NCBI GenBank assembly: GCA_030148335.1
Contig: JASBTQ010000007.1
Location: 96,215-160,214, forward strand
DNA length: 64,000 nt
Reading direction: 5' to 3'
DNA from: Allomuricauda sp.
GTDB taxonomy: Bacteria > Bacteroidota > Bacteroidia > Flavobacteriales > Flavobacteriaceae
A model generated the notes under the pieces. The model did not search any database. It was not told where the DNA came from and saw only the letters and a list, made by a program, of their open reading frames with translations. Positions within the stretch are counted from its first letter, which is position 1. Every line of letters starts with the position of its first letter. This document shows, in pieces, positions 53,533 to 63,543 of this stretch. The position numbers and the translations under genes are program-made.

Positions 53533-56100
53533 ATGAGGCACTTTAAAATCCTATTGTCATTACTCTTTTTGGGCATTTCCATGACCTATGCCCAAGAAAA
53601 TCTATTTTATGAATTTGAGAACACCTCACTCAAAGAAGTAATTCAGCAATTAGAAACGGACACCCAACTCAGTTTTTCTTTCGCAGAGGATGTGGTGGAC
53701 GAAAAAAAGATTACGGTTCAAGTGGATGGACTCACCTTGCTTGAACTTCTAGCCGTATTGGAAGCACAGACCGGACTCCATTTTGAAAAAATGGAAGGAC
53801 AGCCGCAAGTCATTGTTTCTCCCATGTACAGCCCAAATCATATCTGTATTTCTTTACTGGATCAAGAAACCCGATTGCCGCTTATTGAAAATCAGGTTGT
53901 AGTCGATTCATCTTTGGTCTTTGAAACCAATCAAAAAGGGGCAATTCAATTCGAAAACACAGGAAAGTCACAATACTTGCTCCAAGTTTCGGGATATGGC
54001 GCTGTACGTGTTCAATTTACGGGTAATTGTACCCCAATATATCTTTCCCCAGTTTATAAGCAACTTCAAGAAGTGGTGGTTACCTCATATATCACCACGG
54101 GGATAGACCGAAACAGGGATGGTTCCATTACCCTCACCCAAAAACCTTTGGGCCCCATTCCCGGGCAGACCACTCCAGATATCCTACAAAGCATCCAAAT
54201 GATTCCTGGAGTCACGAGTTTGGACGAATCGGCTTCGGAGATTCAAATCCATGGAGGGACATCAGACCAAAACCTGGTCTTGTTTGACCATATTCGGGTG
54301 TTCAATTCAGGGTATTTGTACGGCATGTTCTCAAGATTCAATCCGTATGCCACCGAAAAGGCACTGATCTACAAAACCGGGACTAGTGCAATTTATGGAG
54401 ACCGGGTTTCTGGCGTCATCGACATCACTACTGATGATACTGTCGCCCAAAAAGTTTCTGGAGGTATTGGGATTGATGGTTTGAGTGCGGATGGCTACCT
54501 AAAAATTCCCTTGTCCCAAAAATCATCACTATCCTTATTTGCCCGAAACGCGTACCTAGATGTATTTGAAGGGCCCACCTATGAAGCATACGAAAAGAAA
54601 ATTTTCAACAATACGGGTACGGTCACTGATAGCCGTGGCAACCCATTGAATGTGAACTCGGATGATGATTACACCTACGAGAATAGTGACAATGATTTTC
54701 GGTTTTACGACCTGAATGCAAAGTATGTGTATCAACCTTCACAGAAGGACAAAATTGCCATCAGTGCGTTGATGACCCGAAATCGAACCCAATTCTCCTT
54801 TATGAATGATGGAGAAACCAAAAAAGATTCACTCACCACCGGAAATGGTGGCGTGAGCGCCAATTGGACGCATCATACCTCCCCAACCCAAACAGAAGAA
54901 ATCACTACCTACTTTTCTTCCTACGACTCCTATTATAAAAATGAGGAACTATTTGGGAATCAATTGGAAGAAACCAATATTCGGGGTAATAGAGTCAGTG
55001 ATTTTGGCTTGGAACTGAAGTCGGATAGAACCTTTAAGAACAATGACAGGTTGACATTTGGGTACCAACTTTCCAACACTAATTTGGAAATTGACCTGAG
55101 TGCCACATCCAACGTAGAACCCGAAAATAACATTAGCCTCCCCGTGCATGAGAGTAATTTTAAAAATGTACTTTTTGGGGAGTACACCTTAACAAAAGTC
55201 AATTCAGGCCTATATAAATTGGGGCTGCGAGCCGTACACTATGGAAGTTTGGGAAACATGTATTTGGAACCTCGCCTGAACATGGAACTTCCCATTTCCA
55301 AATCCACTCGGATTAGGGCTGGATTGGAACGACGAAACCAACCCATTTCACAGCTTATCGAATTCAATCAAACCGAACTTCGATTGGACAACAACATTTG
55401 GCGACTTTCGGACGACGTTAATTTTCCACTTTTACAAAGTAACCAGATTTCTGCAGGACTTCTTTTTGATCAAAAGGGATGGACGATTGATGCTGAAATT
55501 TTTCACAAACGCCTCACGGGCCTTACCACCTATAGCCAAGGTTTTACGTTGCCCCGGCTAGAACTTAGTGAAGGCAAAAGTCGCATTTTTGGGATGGACC
55601 TGCTCATAAAAAAACGTATCCGCAACTATCGCTTTTGGATGGGGTACTCTTTCAACGACGTCAATTTTACCTTTAATGAGATTCAAGAAGGCAGCTTTTC
55701 TGGCAACAATGACATCACCCATAATTTTAGGATTTCAAACAGTCTACAATTGAATAACCTACAACTATCATTGGGATGGCAATACCGGTCCGGTCTTCCC
55801 GTGACCCTTATTGAAAGTTATGACGAGGAGACCCAACAAGTGAATTTTGGACCTCTAAACGATGGCCGTTTACCCGATTTTCATCGATTGGATGCCTCCG
55901 CGGTCTATCAATTTGGAGTGGGAGAACGTGATTCCAAAATGCAATTGGGTTTCTCAGTGCTCAATCTTTATGATCGGGTTATTCCGCTCTCCATCATTCA
56001 CAGAACCTCTCAACAAAATGGGGAACTTATTTTGGAACAGGTGATTCATCGGCGTTCCTTAGGTTTTACACCAAACCTCACGATCCGGGTCTTTTTTTAA
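53533..56100 (+). CDS. TonB-dependent receptor with STN signalling domain
   Basis: An 855-residue outer-membrane receptor. Signal peptide (LLSLLFLGISMTYAQ), then an STN (secretin/TonB N-terminal) domain at about residues 25-95 (FENTSLKEVIQQLETDTQLSFSFAEDVVDEKKITVQVDGLTLLELLAVLEAQTG). Then a short linker, the plug (PGQTTPDILQSIQMIPGVTSLDESASEIQIHGGTSDQNLVLFDHI) and the barrel to RVFF. STN domains pass the ligand signal to FecR, whose gene lies directly before. The plug wording is that of receptors for small organic ligands rather than SusC; the substrate is not clear. Confidence 0.9.
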   Translation: MRHFKILLSLLFLGISMTYAQENLFYEFENTSLKEVIQQLETDTQLSFSFAEDVVDEKKITVQVDGLTLLELLAVLEAQTGLHFEKMEGQPQVIVSPMYSPNHICISLLDQETRLPLIENQVVVDSSLVFETNQKGAIQFENTGKSQYLLQVSGYGAVRVQFTGNCTPIYLSPVYKQLQEVVVTSYITTGIDRNRDGSITLTQKPLGPIPGQTTPDILQSIQMIPGVTSLDESASEIQIHGGTSDQNLVLFDHIRVFNSGYLYGMFSRFNPYATEKALIYKTGTSAIYGDRVSGVIDITTDDTVAQKVSGGIGIDGLSADGYLKIPLSQKSSLSLFARNAYLDVFEGPTYEAYEKKIFNNTGTVTDSRGNPLNVNSDDDYTYENSDNDFRFYDLNAKYVYQPSQKDKIAISALMTRNRTQFSFMNDGETKKDSLTTGNGGVSANWTHHTSPTQTEEITTYFSSYDSYYKNEELFGNQLEETNIRGNRVSDFGLELKSDRTFKNNDRLTFGYQLSNTNLEIDLSATSNVEPENNISLPVHESNFKNVLFGEYTLTKVNSGLYKLGLRAVHYGSLGNMYLEPRLNMELPISKSTRIRAGLERRNQPISQLIEFNQTELRLDNNIWRLSDDVNFPLLQSNQISAGLLFDQKGWTIDAEIFHKRLTGLTTYSQGFTLPRLELSEGKSRIFGMDLLIKKRIRNYRFWMGYSFNDVNFTFNEIQEGSFSGNNDITHNFRISNSLQLNNLQLSLGWQYRSGLPVTLIESYDEETQQVNFGPLNDGRLPDFHRLDASAVYQFGVGERDSKMQLGFSVLNLYDRVIPLSIIHRTSQQNGELILEQVIHRRSLGFTPNLTIRVFF

Positions 56101-56250
56101 GCCTGGCCCACAACTCATTTTATGTAACATTTGTTACCAAAAAATCTTCCAAACCTCTTGATTTTAAAGGTGTTTCATGACTTTCGTCATTGTAAATGCC
56201 TTATAGTGGATTTACTTTTAGTACTTATAATTTTAACACATACGAGTACC

Positions 56251-56934
56251 ATGAAAAAATTAGTTTTACTGGCGTTTGCCGTTCTTGGAACAGCTACGCT
56301 TATGGCGCAAGACAGGGATAGGGACAGGGTCCAAGATCCCGATCAAGATCGAGACCGCTTAATGTTGGTCGATGGTGACGTGCTCCAAATTCGCGACCGT
56401 GATCAAATCCATTTACAGGATCCCATCACGCTTAACGATGGAACTGTTGTTGACCCAAATGGTTCTTATTTGACACGAGATCGTGATAGACTTCGATTAA
56501 AAGATGGGGAATGTTTGGACAATGACGGAGTTAAATACCGCAATGAGTATCAATATCGCTACAAAATCATGCAAGACGATAAGGGACTTACCAATGCACA
56601 GATCCAACAGCGTAACCAAAACAGGTTCCAAGTGATGCTTATTGATGGCGAGCTCTATCAAATTAGGACACAATCCCAAGAGCGTTTGCAACAACGATTG
56701 GAGTTGGCCAATGGTGGAAGTATTGACCCGAATGGTACCTACATGAACCAAGACCGGCAGCAAGTGCGGCTTCAAAATGGAGAATGCTTGAACTTTTCGG
56801 GTGAAAAATTCATGAACACCTATCAACATCGTAAAATGATGCTCCAAAAAAACATGAAGAACATCAAAAACATGAAGAACAAAAAAGGGATTAAAGCCAA
56901 TACCATCCAAAAGAAGAAAGGGATAGGTATTTAA
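56251..56934 (+). CDS. DUF6799 protein with two tandem repeats and basic tail
   Basis: A 227-residue exported protein with a signal peptide (MKKLVLLAFAVLGTATLMAQ). A stretch of Asp/Arg (DRDRDRVQDPDQDRDR) follows. Two DUF6799 repeats are seen: ITLNDGTVVDPNGSYLTRDRDRLRLKDGECLDNDGVKY at about 64-101, and LELANGGSIDPNGTYMNQDRQQVRLQNGECLNFSGEKF at about 147-184. Each ends in DGECL/NGECL. The last 30 residues are rich in Lys and Asn (NMKNIKNMKNKKG). Function unknown. ATG 56251 gives a normal signal. It may be controlled by the sigma system before it. Confidence 0.8.
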   Translation: MKKLVLLAFAVLGTATLMAQDRDRDRVQDPDQDRDRLMLVDGDVLQIRDRDQIHLQDPITLNDGTVVDPNGSYLTRDRDRLRLKDGECLDNDGVKYRNEYQYRYKIMQDDKGLTNAQIQQRNQNRFQVMLIDGELYQIRTQSQERLQQRLELANGGSIDPNGTYMNQDRQQVRLQNGECLNFSGEKFMNTYQHRKMMLQKNMKNIKNMKNKKGIKANTIQKKKGIGI

Positions 56935-57002
56935 GGCGTGCGCAATGGGCCTTGCCGTTATAAACCACGACAAGGCCCTAAATGAACTAAATTTTTTGTG
57001 CC

Positions 57003-57899
57003 ATGAAACATTTTTTGCCCATTCTTTTATTGTTCGTCTGTACAGGCACCGATCTCTTCGCCCAGAAAACCACAAAGGAGGGTTCAAACACGGAGGAATC
57101 CTATTTTTTGACCGATTTAAGTTATATGAACGATGCTGTTTTTATGGGAAGACGTGACTCTGTTGCAGCCCCGTATATTCTGCCTTCCATAGGATACTAT
57201 GATAAATCCGGATTGTTTTTGGATGTATCTGCCTCCTACTTGACCAGCCCAGAGGAGCAACGTGTCGATTTATTTCTCGCCACAGCTGGATTTTTGTTCA
57301 ATGCCAAAAATTGGAGGGGTGAAATTTCAGGAACAGCCTATTTTTATAATGAAGATAGTTACAACGTACAATCGGAAGTTGTGGGCGACATCACTGGAAT
57401 CTTAAGTTACGATTTAAAAGCGCTGGAACTATCGGTGTATGCGAGCACCTACTTCAACAACAGTGGATCACCCGACATTTTCTTGGGTTTTTTGGCAGAC
57501 CATACGTTCTATTCTTGTAACCGTTCGCTGTTAATAACCCCAAGAGCATCGCTATTTGCTGGCTCGCAATATTTTTATCAAGAATATTACAGCACCAGTC
57601 GTTTGGGAAACCGAAAAGGTCAAGGCAAAGGTGCTGGAAGCACAGAATCTTTAGCGACCACCTCAGTTGAAATTGCAGAAGCTTCGGAGTTCAATCTTCT
57701 GAATCTGGAATTGAGCATCCCATTGCAGTACCATCACAACCATTTCATTTTTTCGTTCACTCCGGTATGGGCACTTCCCCAAAGTACTGCAACATTGACG
57801 ACAGAGCTTGGTGTTTTTGAAGAAGAATTGGAGAACGTGTTCTATTGGTCTGCGGGAATCAGTTATTGGTTCAATGCCAAAAAGCAAAAATCTCCGTAA
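57003..57899 (+). CDS. outer-membrane beta-barrel-like protein
   Basis: A 298-residue exported protein with signal peptide (MKHFLPILLLFVCTGTDLFAQ) and alternating beta strands through the whole length, ending in ENVFYWSAGISYWFNA. There is a basic loop, RLGNRKGQGKGAGSTES, at about residues 200-216. No family name can be given. It starts 68 bp after the DUF6799 gene and may be its partner. Confidence 0.7.
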   Translation: MKHFLPILLLFVCTGTDLFAQKTTKEGSNTEESYFLTDLSYMNDAVFMGRRDSVAAPYILPSIGYYDKSGLFLDVSASYLTSPEEQRVDLFLATAGFLFNAKNWRGEISGTAYFYNEDSYNVQSEVVGDITGILSYDLKALELSVYASTYFNNSGSPDIFLGFLADHTFYSCNRSLLITPRASLFAGSQYFYQEYYSTSRLGNRKGQGKGAGSTESLATTSVEIAEASEFNLLNLELSIPLQYHHNHFIFSFTPVWALPQSTATLTTELGVFEEELENVFYWSAGISYWFNAKKQKSP

Positions 57900-58399
57900 G
57901 CTTTGGTCTATAAGGATTTGTCAACTAACTTGGGAGTGACTTTTAGTTTATTTTTATTTACTGCAACGGATCTATAATTGATTGTATATGCTATTCTTAT
58001 ATAAAATCATCTACTTATTTGTTTCCCTTTGATTTTGTCTTTTATAGACAAAAACTTTCCCTATTAGGTCACTTTTTTGTCAGTACAACTTCGAAAACAG
58101 AAATTTAAAATCAGGAGCAAAAAGCCTCCATCCGGACATCCAACATCATGGTAAAACGTGGAGAAAATTTCCTAGAAGAAGAAGAAGAATACTGGCCAAA
58201 AAAATGAAAAGAAAAGAATTGCCGAAAGAATTCGTGCCAACAGGGAATTTGAAGTTTTGTCTGATGGAACAGGGCATAGTCCAGAGCGCCTAATGAAGAT
58301 AATTTTTTTTGTTCTTGCAGAGAAATACATTCAGGATTATAAAACAAGGATATACATATTATCTCGAGCTCCATATCCTTTTTCCCTATTGTACGATAT
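57900..58399. other. 500-bp stretch with no supported gene
   Basis: AT-rich DNA with several short frames on the plus strand around 58130-58320 (one with a run of Glu, one with helical AERIRANREFEV), none complete and none recognised. It could be decayed coding DNA next to the IS3 scar. Confidence 0.4.
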
Positions 58400-58680
58400 T
58401 GTAGATACCCCGACCTTTAGGACAGGTTTTCTACAAAACCAATATAATTATCAAGCTGCTTTTCTATAAACATCTTTTGGTCTTTGGTATTCAATGGACT
58501 GGTGTCTTCTTCTATGATTGTAATAATCAAAGTACTCCTCCAACAATAGATAAAGATCCATATCGGCCTTTGGAGAGTTCAGATATATCTTCTCGTATTT
58601 CACATTTCTCCATAGGCAAGATGACGAATTCCAATAATAACCGCGTTCTTGCCAATGACTCCTTTTCCAAAAGGTTTTTC
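58400..58680 (-). mobile_element. IS3-family element remnant (transposase C-terminus and end)
   Basis: On the minus strand, 58612-58451 translates to the C-terminus of an IS3 transposase: WRNVKYEKIYLN, LLLEEYFDYYNHRRRHQSIE and YQRPKDVYRKAA before the stop at 58451-58453. The coding match seems to go on upstream with a frame change (GKG-x5-N, about 58680-58612). The end TGTAGATACCCCGACC starts at 58400, in the place of an IS terminal repeat. The N-terminal two thirds of the transposase are missing. A second end of this type is at 12396. Confidence 0.75.
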
Positions 58681-58689
58681 AGTGTCTTT

Positions 58690-58827
58690 TGGGGGGTCAT
58701 CTGCAACAAATACTTTTGAATGAAACACCAGGAACCCTACTATTCCAGAAATGGCCAAAAGTAAGTACCAAAATCCTGTGGTTCTTGCTGTATTTATTAT
58801 GGTATTTGTTTTGTAGTCGAGTGTCAT
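58690..58827 (-). pseudogene. truncated DUF4386 gene
   Basis: The first 46 or so residues (MTLDYKTNTIINTARTTGF...WYLLLAISGIVGFLVFHSKVFVADDP) match the start of DUF4386 membrane proteins, which have about 220 residues. The reading frame then passes at about 58685 into IS3-derived sequence and stops at 58600. So the gene has been cut by an IS insertion or a deletion joined to it. Confidence 0.65.
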
Positions 58828-59105
58828 TTCGTTGTGTTAAATAGTGTGAGTATATTGAGCCAATAGTGCTAAGCAACTTTTGGCCATTTCTAAGCTAGCC
58901 GCAAAAGCGGAAGGAATTTTAGGAGGGTTTCAGGGCTACAATGCTGAAATAGATTGCAAATAGCCAAATTGCCTTCCCTTATTTCAAATTTTCTACCGCA
59001 GGGCAACGGTACCTAAATAGCCGGTAAAATACCTGTCTTGACTTGTTTGATCATTTTTATTCATTGTTTGTACAGGAAAGATATTTTTCCTTTCAGTTCA
59101 AAGAG
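58828..59105. other. spacer without gene
   Basis: About 280 bp between the truncated DUF4386 gene and the end of the CocE-like gene. No ORF and no clear hairpin with T-run. Confidence 0.4.
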
Positions 59106-60920
59106 CTACTCCTTTTTTATCGGTATCCCAATATATCCATCCCCATACCATCGAATAGTCAAAGGCTGATTTGCATCTTGGATAGTTTCTTCGCTGACAT
59201 CCTTGCCCGTTCCATAATTTATTTCCGTAAAGGGTTCTTTGTTTCCATTGATAACCACCACCAACCGACTGCCCTTGCTAATCTTTTTACTGGTCATTCG
59301 CACAATACCAAAAGGAAGTTTTGTTTTTTCTCCCGGGGTCAACAATTGTCTTTTTTCAAGGCTATGTGCAAAACTTGCCCTGGCCCTATAGGGTAAGGTC
59401 AACGCAATAAATTTCCCGTCAGGGGTCTGCTCAAACAAGACGACTGTATAATCAAAATCCTTTTTGTTGACCGATACCGAGATTTCACCTCCAAACGAAC
59501 CGTTCAATTCAACATCGGATTCAAAAGGTTCTGTGGCAAAGGAGAAACCGTTCCCAACCATAAGGCTGTCGCTTTTAATGTTTCTCCAACCACTTGAATT
59601 CCAAGTCAAGTTGCTCCGGTCCGTAAAATCTATGACTTGCTCCAAATATTCATTGGAATCCAAAGCTTCCTCGGAGAGCGTATAATGTTCATCCTTTCCA
59701 TTGTTCCCTGTTCCGAACAGGGATGCGAAAGTCACCCCCGTACGCTCATTGCCCAAATAATATGTCAAGGTATCATTTGCCATGGTCTGCAAAGAGGGTG
59801 CATGGTCCCATCTATTGGCTCCCATCACTTGATAATTGATTTTATCCTTTAACAATGCCGGCTTCGCCTTTCCCTTTAAAATGTGATCAAACCACTCAAA
59901 TATTAACTCAAGGATGTCGATTTGAGCTACAGGATCAATATCATATCCAAAAATGTGGCCACTGGGTTTTTCTTGGGCCCCAAAATGGGTATAAGGCCCA
60001 ACCACAAGATAATGCTCTGCATTTGTGTTGTATTTGGTATGCTCTTTCAAATAATACTGTGTTCCCACCTGTCCACCATCATAGTATCCGGTGGTGGCCA
60101 GCACAGGAATATCAACATGGGCGAACTCTTCTTTGTAGGGCATCATATCTTGCCAATAACTATCATAGCTTGGGTGCAGCAAACGTTCCCGAAATTGGGG
60201 ATTGGGCAATCCATCAAGACTATCCATGGCACTATAGGCCACCCCAGTTTCATACCACTTCATGTTCAAGTTGTGCCAACGCGGTCCATTGTTGTATAAA
60301 GTGGTGTCCAAATACTTATGGTTCGACACATAATGGTGCCAAGGATAATGGAAATTCCAATGGACGCCATTCTCCATGGGTTCGGCAATACCCGGTGCGG
60401 CAGAAACGGAGGGCACTATGGTCTTTAGTGCGGGATGTACTTTGTTCTTTACGGCGGCCCATTGGGTAAAACCCACATAACTTCCGCCGTACATCCCCAC
60501 CTTTTGATTGCTCCAATCCTGCTTGCTGATCCAGTCGATTACCTCATAGGTATCTGTCGCCTCATGCTTATAGGGCACGATCGAATCTGGACTTAAGCCT
60601 TTGCCCCGAGTATAGGAAACTACACCCACATACCCATGGTTTGCAGCCTTTTTCGCTCTATCCAAGTCACTTTTACGAGCATAAATAGTATGGAATAACA
60701 CGGTAGGACTCGGTTCCTTCATTTCAGATTTGCGAACCACAATCGCATGGATTTTTGCCCCATCGGCAGTTGGAATCAAGATACTATCCTGAACCAGATA
60801 GGTTGTGCCATTTTCGGTAAGGGTCCTTGGAGCTTGAACTCGATTTTGCTCCTTGCACGAAGTTAAATTTAGAAGAATATAGGCTATACCAAAGGTTATT
60901 ATACTGAGTGACTTGTTCAT
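59106..60920 (-). CDS. CocE/NonD-family alpha/beta hydrolase lipoprotein
   Basis: A 604-residue exported hydrolase with lipobox (YILLNLTSCKE). N-terminal S15/CocE fold: TVLFHTIYARK, YVGVVSYTRGKGLSPDS, the nucleophile elbow VGMYGGSYVGFTQW (Ser near residue 166), and the acid/His region LATTGYYDGGQVGTQYYL...VVGPYTHFG. A C-terminal jelly-roll PepX_C-like domain (DSNEYLEQVIDFTDRSNLTW...KISKGSRLVVVINGNKEP) follows. These enzymes cleave acyl or peptide bonds (cephalosporin, cocaine, X-Pro); the substrate here is open. It precedes the LytTR pair on the same strand but with 95 bp gap on its upstream side. Confidence 0.88.
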   Translation of the reverse strand: MNKSLSIITFGIAYILLNLTSCKEQNRVQAPRTLTENGTTYLVQDSILIPTADGAKIHAIVVRKSEMKEPSPTVLFHTIYARKSDLDRAKKAANHGYVGVVSYTRGKGLSPDSIVPYKHEATDTYEVIDWISKQDWSNQKVGMYGGSYVGFTQWAAVKNKVHPALKTIVPSVSAAPGIAEPMENGVHWNFHYPWHHYVSNHKYLDTTLYNNGPRWHNLNMKWYETGVAYSAMDSLDGLPNPQFRERLLHPSYDSYWQDMMPYKEEFAHVDIPVLATTGYYDGGQVGTQYYLKEHTKYNTNAEHYLVVGPYTHFGAQEKPSGHIFGYDIDPVAQIDILELIFEWFDHILKGKAKPALLKDKINYQVMGANRWDHAPSLQTMANDTLTYYLGNERTGVTFASLFGTGNNGKDEHYTLSEEALDSNEYLEQVIDFTDRSNLTWNSSGWRNIKSDSLMVGNGFSFATEPFESDVELNGSFGGEISVSVNKKDFDYTVVLFEQTPDGKFIALTLPYRARASFAHSLEKRQLLTPGEKTKLPFGIVRMTSKKISKGSRLVVVINGNKEPFTEINYGTGKDVSEETIQDANQPLTIRWYGDGYIGIPIKKE

Positions 60921-61015
60921 TTTGATTGATTTGATTTACGCTACGTTTAGGACATATTCTCCCAATAAGGTTATGCTTTTAATGTTCTTTTTTTGATGTG
61001 ATCGATTGTAAATAG

Positions 61016-61738
61016 CTACAAACTGTTTCGTTTTTTAAAATTCACCGATTGCCTACTAGATAGATCAACAATTTCCCCAGTGGTCAATACAAGTCGTAGT
61101 TTGTTATTAAAAAAGGGTTGTATTTCTTGGATATATTCCGTGTTGATGATCTGGCTTCTATTCGCCCGAAAAAATATTTTTGGATCCAGTCTCTCCTCCA
61201 ACTGGTTCAACGAACGTTTGATCATGGGTTTTTCGTTGCCAAAGTAAAGTCGGGCATAATTGTCCATCGACTCAATTAAACTTACTTGTGACAATGCAAT
61301 AAAATAAACCTTTTCGCCATCCTTGATAAAGATTTTTTGATGGCTTGCCAAGGGGGCCCTCTGTTCTTCTTCCTGCTTTTGGAACTCCAGCTTTACTTTT
61401 TCGATGGTTTGGGCAAAGCGCTCTTCACGCAACGGTTTTACCAAATAATCCAAGGCATTTACCTCAAATGCCTGTACCGCATATTGATCGTAGGCGGTGG
61501 TGAATACTACTTCTGGAACAGTCCCCAACTCCTCCAACAAATCAAAACCTGATTTTCCGGGCATATGGATATCCAAAAAAATGATATCTGGCTGCTCTTT
61601 TTCTATCAATGTTTTAGCGACCTCCACATTGTTAGCTTCTCCCACAATGGTAAATTCTGGATAGTTTTCCAGTGCCCGTCTAACTTCTTCCCGAGCCAAG
61701 CGCTCATCATCTATGATCAAGGTTGTATAATTCATCAT
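61016..61738 (-). CDS. LytTR-family response regulator
   Basis: A 240-residue regulator: receiver with LIIDDERLAREEV, phospho-acceptor Asp in IIFLDIHMPGKSG (about residue 56) and the Lys in DYLVKPLREERF, then LytTR domain (FIKDGEKVYFIALSQVSLIESMDNYARLYF, FFRANRSQIINTEYIQEI). It overlaps the stop of the kinase gene by 4 bp, so both are translated together. Second LytS/LytTR pair in this window; the two are only distantly similar. Confidence 0.92.
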   Translation of the reverse strand: MMNYTTLIIDDERLAREEVRRALENYPEFTIVGEANNVEVAKTLIEKEQPDIIFLDIHMPGKSGFDLLEELGTVPEVVFTTAYDQYAVQAFEVNALDYLVKPLREERFAQTIEKVKLEFQKQEEEQRAPLASHQKIFIKDGEKVYFIALSQVSLIESMDNYARLYFGNEKPMIKRSLNQLEERLDPKIFFRANRSQIINTEYIQEIQPFFNNKLRLVLTTGEIVDLSSRQSVNFKKRNSL

Positions 61739-62796
61739 TTTTCAATTGGAATTAGCAATGTCGCAAAAACCAAATTATCCGAAGTTGTTTCGACTTTGAT
61801 ACTCGCCAGCCCATCATACTGCAGTAACAGACGTTCACTTAAGTTTGTCAGTCCCACTCCTACCACTTCTCCTTTAGAGAATACCCCAGGATTTTTCACC
61901 TGTATCAGGACATTGCCTTCCTGTTTCTGAACTGAAATATCCACCGTGCCGCCCTGTAATTGTTTGTCCACCCCATGCTTTATGGCATTTTCAACCAAGA
62001 GTTGGATACTTAGCGGCGGAACCTTCACATATTCCAAAGCAGGATCAATGTTGAATGTAACAGTCAGGCGTTCCTCAAACCTGAGCTTTTCCAATTCAAC
62101 GTAATCTTTAACCAAATTCATTTCTTCGGCCACGGCAATGGTCAGGTGATCCTTCTCATAAAGAGATGTTCGCAACAAATCGGACAACAAATCGATGGCC
62201 CTTCGTGCCCCTGTGGGATTCTCGAGAACCAATGCCTTTATGGAATTCAGGGAATTGAACAAAAAATGGGGATTGAGCTGTGCCGATAAATTATCCAACT
62301 GGCTTTGTTTTGCTATCACGGAAAGCTGGGCATTTACCTTGGTGGTATTAACTTCTCTTATATAAAAATGGTAGGCGTGATAGGCCAATACCCAAATGGC
62401 CATATGCCTCAAGCCTGTAATCAAAACTGGGTTCCAGACCAACACATTCTCCTTAAAGGTATTGCTATAATTGACCCAATAGATATAGGCTGATGTTTTA
62501 AGGTTCATGATCTGCATGAACAAAAGGGACAAAATCAAAATGGACGGGATAATCCTCACCACCAACTGGTTAATATCCAATTGATTCCATTTTAGTCGTA
62601 ATGCAATAGCCCTGTATGCGTGTGTGAGCCCAATACAAATGGATACGTCTAGCACGTAGTTGGTCAAGGCCTGGGGAACCGAAAATCGATCCCTGTCCAA
62701 TGCAATATAGAACCACAACAAGGAAACAACGCCCCAGCCAATAAATTGGCATTTCCAATAAAGAGATAATCCTGTATCTGTTTTTTTTGTTTCCAA
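61735..62796 (-). CDS. LytS/YehU-type sensor histidine kinase
   Basis: A 353-residue kinase with four membrane helices (WGVVSLLWFYIALD, YVLDVSICIGLTHAY, IIPSILILSLLFMQIM, MAIWVLAYHAYHFYI) and the His_kinase domain: LSAQLNPHFLFNSLNSIKAL with the His phospho-acceptor, PPLSIQLLVENAIKHGVD as the N-box, and GVGLTNLSERLLLQY as the G-box. Its partner regulator follows with a 4-bp overlap. No separate sensor domain is present. Confidence 0.92.
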   Translation of the reverse strand: METKKTDTGLSLYWKCQFIGWGVVSLLWFYIALDRDRFSVPQALTNYVLDVSICIGLTHAYRAIALRLKWNQLDINQLVVRIIPSILILSLLFMQIMNLKTSAYIYWVNYSNTFKENVLVWNPVLITGLRHMAIWVLAYHAYHFYIREVNTTKVNAQLSVIAKQSQLDNLSAQLNPHFLFNSLNSIKALVLENPTGARRAIDLLSDLLRTSLYEKDHLTIAVAEEMNLVKDYVELEKLRFEERLTVTFNIDPALEYVKVPPLSIQLLVENAIKHGVDKQLQGGTVDISVQKQEGNVLIQVKNPGVFSKGEVVGVGLTNLSERLLLQYDGLASIKVETTSDNLVFATLLIPIEK

Positions 62797-62837
62797 TGTT
62801 ATCGTTTAAAATGTACTGGATTTGGGCAAAGGTCAAT

Positions 62838-63419
62838 TTAGTCGGTTTTTGAATAGCTGGTCAACTCATTGGTATACAATCCATAGCCATCATCATTAAT
62901 GTGTTTAATGTACGTTTTCAATTCTGGGGAATACCACCAAATATCGGTCATCTCACCCTTAAAACCTCTTGAATTGGTCACAATTCCCTTGTATTCAATT
63001 TTATAGGCATTGAATTTCCCAGCTTCCACATGCATTTCTTCAAAAGAAACCACTTCAACATCCTGACTGGTCTTTCCTGTAGTACCTTCATTATTCGCCC
63101 ATTCAGACTCATATTTCCACTTTTTCCCAACCTGTAAAGGCCAATTTCGAAAGGGCGTACAGCTCTGATTTTTATTTGCTGCAATTGGAATTTCAAGGGT
63201 GTCAGCCCCATTCCACAGCCCCAAAGTGCCATTGTATTTGACAACTTGTTGAATATCCTCTCCCTCTGCGCGAACTTCACCTTCTACTTTGCGTTCCCAT
63301 TTCCAAGTCCATTTTTCCCCCATTTGGTAATCCTTTACAATGGGTTCGTTGGTTTTTGTTGATCCACAGCTGGCCAATATCAATACCAGTGCTAAACTTA
63401 TCATTACCCTTTTTCTCAT
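62838..63419 (-). CDS. hypothetical lipoprotein
   Basis: A 193-residue exported protein with lipobox (SLALVLILASCGSTK). The rest is beta-rich (GEKWTWKWERKVEGEVRAEGEDIQQVVKYNG, WPLQVGKKWKYESEWANNEG, FEEMHVEAGKFNAYKIEYKGIV, WYSPELKTYIKHINDDG) and recalls DUF3108-type or other small lipocalin-like proteins, but I do not recognise it surely. It lies 41 bp before the sensor kinase gene and may deliver or share its signal. Confidence 0.72.
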   Translation of the reverse strand: MRKRVMISLALVLILASCGSTKTNEPIVKDYQMGEKWTWKWERKVEGEVRAEGEDIQQVVKYNGTLGLWNGADTLEIPIAANKNQSCTPFRNWPLQVGKKWKYESEWANNEGTTGKTSQDVEVVSFEEMHVEAGKFNAYKIEYKGIVTNSRGFKGEMTDIWWYSPELKTYIKHINDDGYGLYTNELTSYSKTD

Positions 63420-63543
63420 TTTTCTGTATTTAAGATTGATACCTCTTTTTTATGTTTCACCACTATGATGAGCATTAGGATACAAAGCAAGAAAAATGAT
63501 ATAGCACATCATAGTAAAAGTACATGAGCGTAGTTTTAAGGGT

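Noticed and set aside
58130..58470. Possible decayed gene on the plus strand with helical or Glu-rich frames
   Set aside because: Three frames each give a short piece without family resemblance, and the last part overlaps the IS3 end, so no call is justified.
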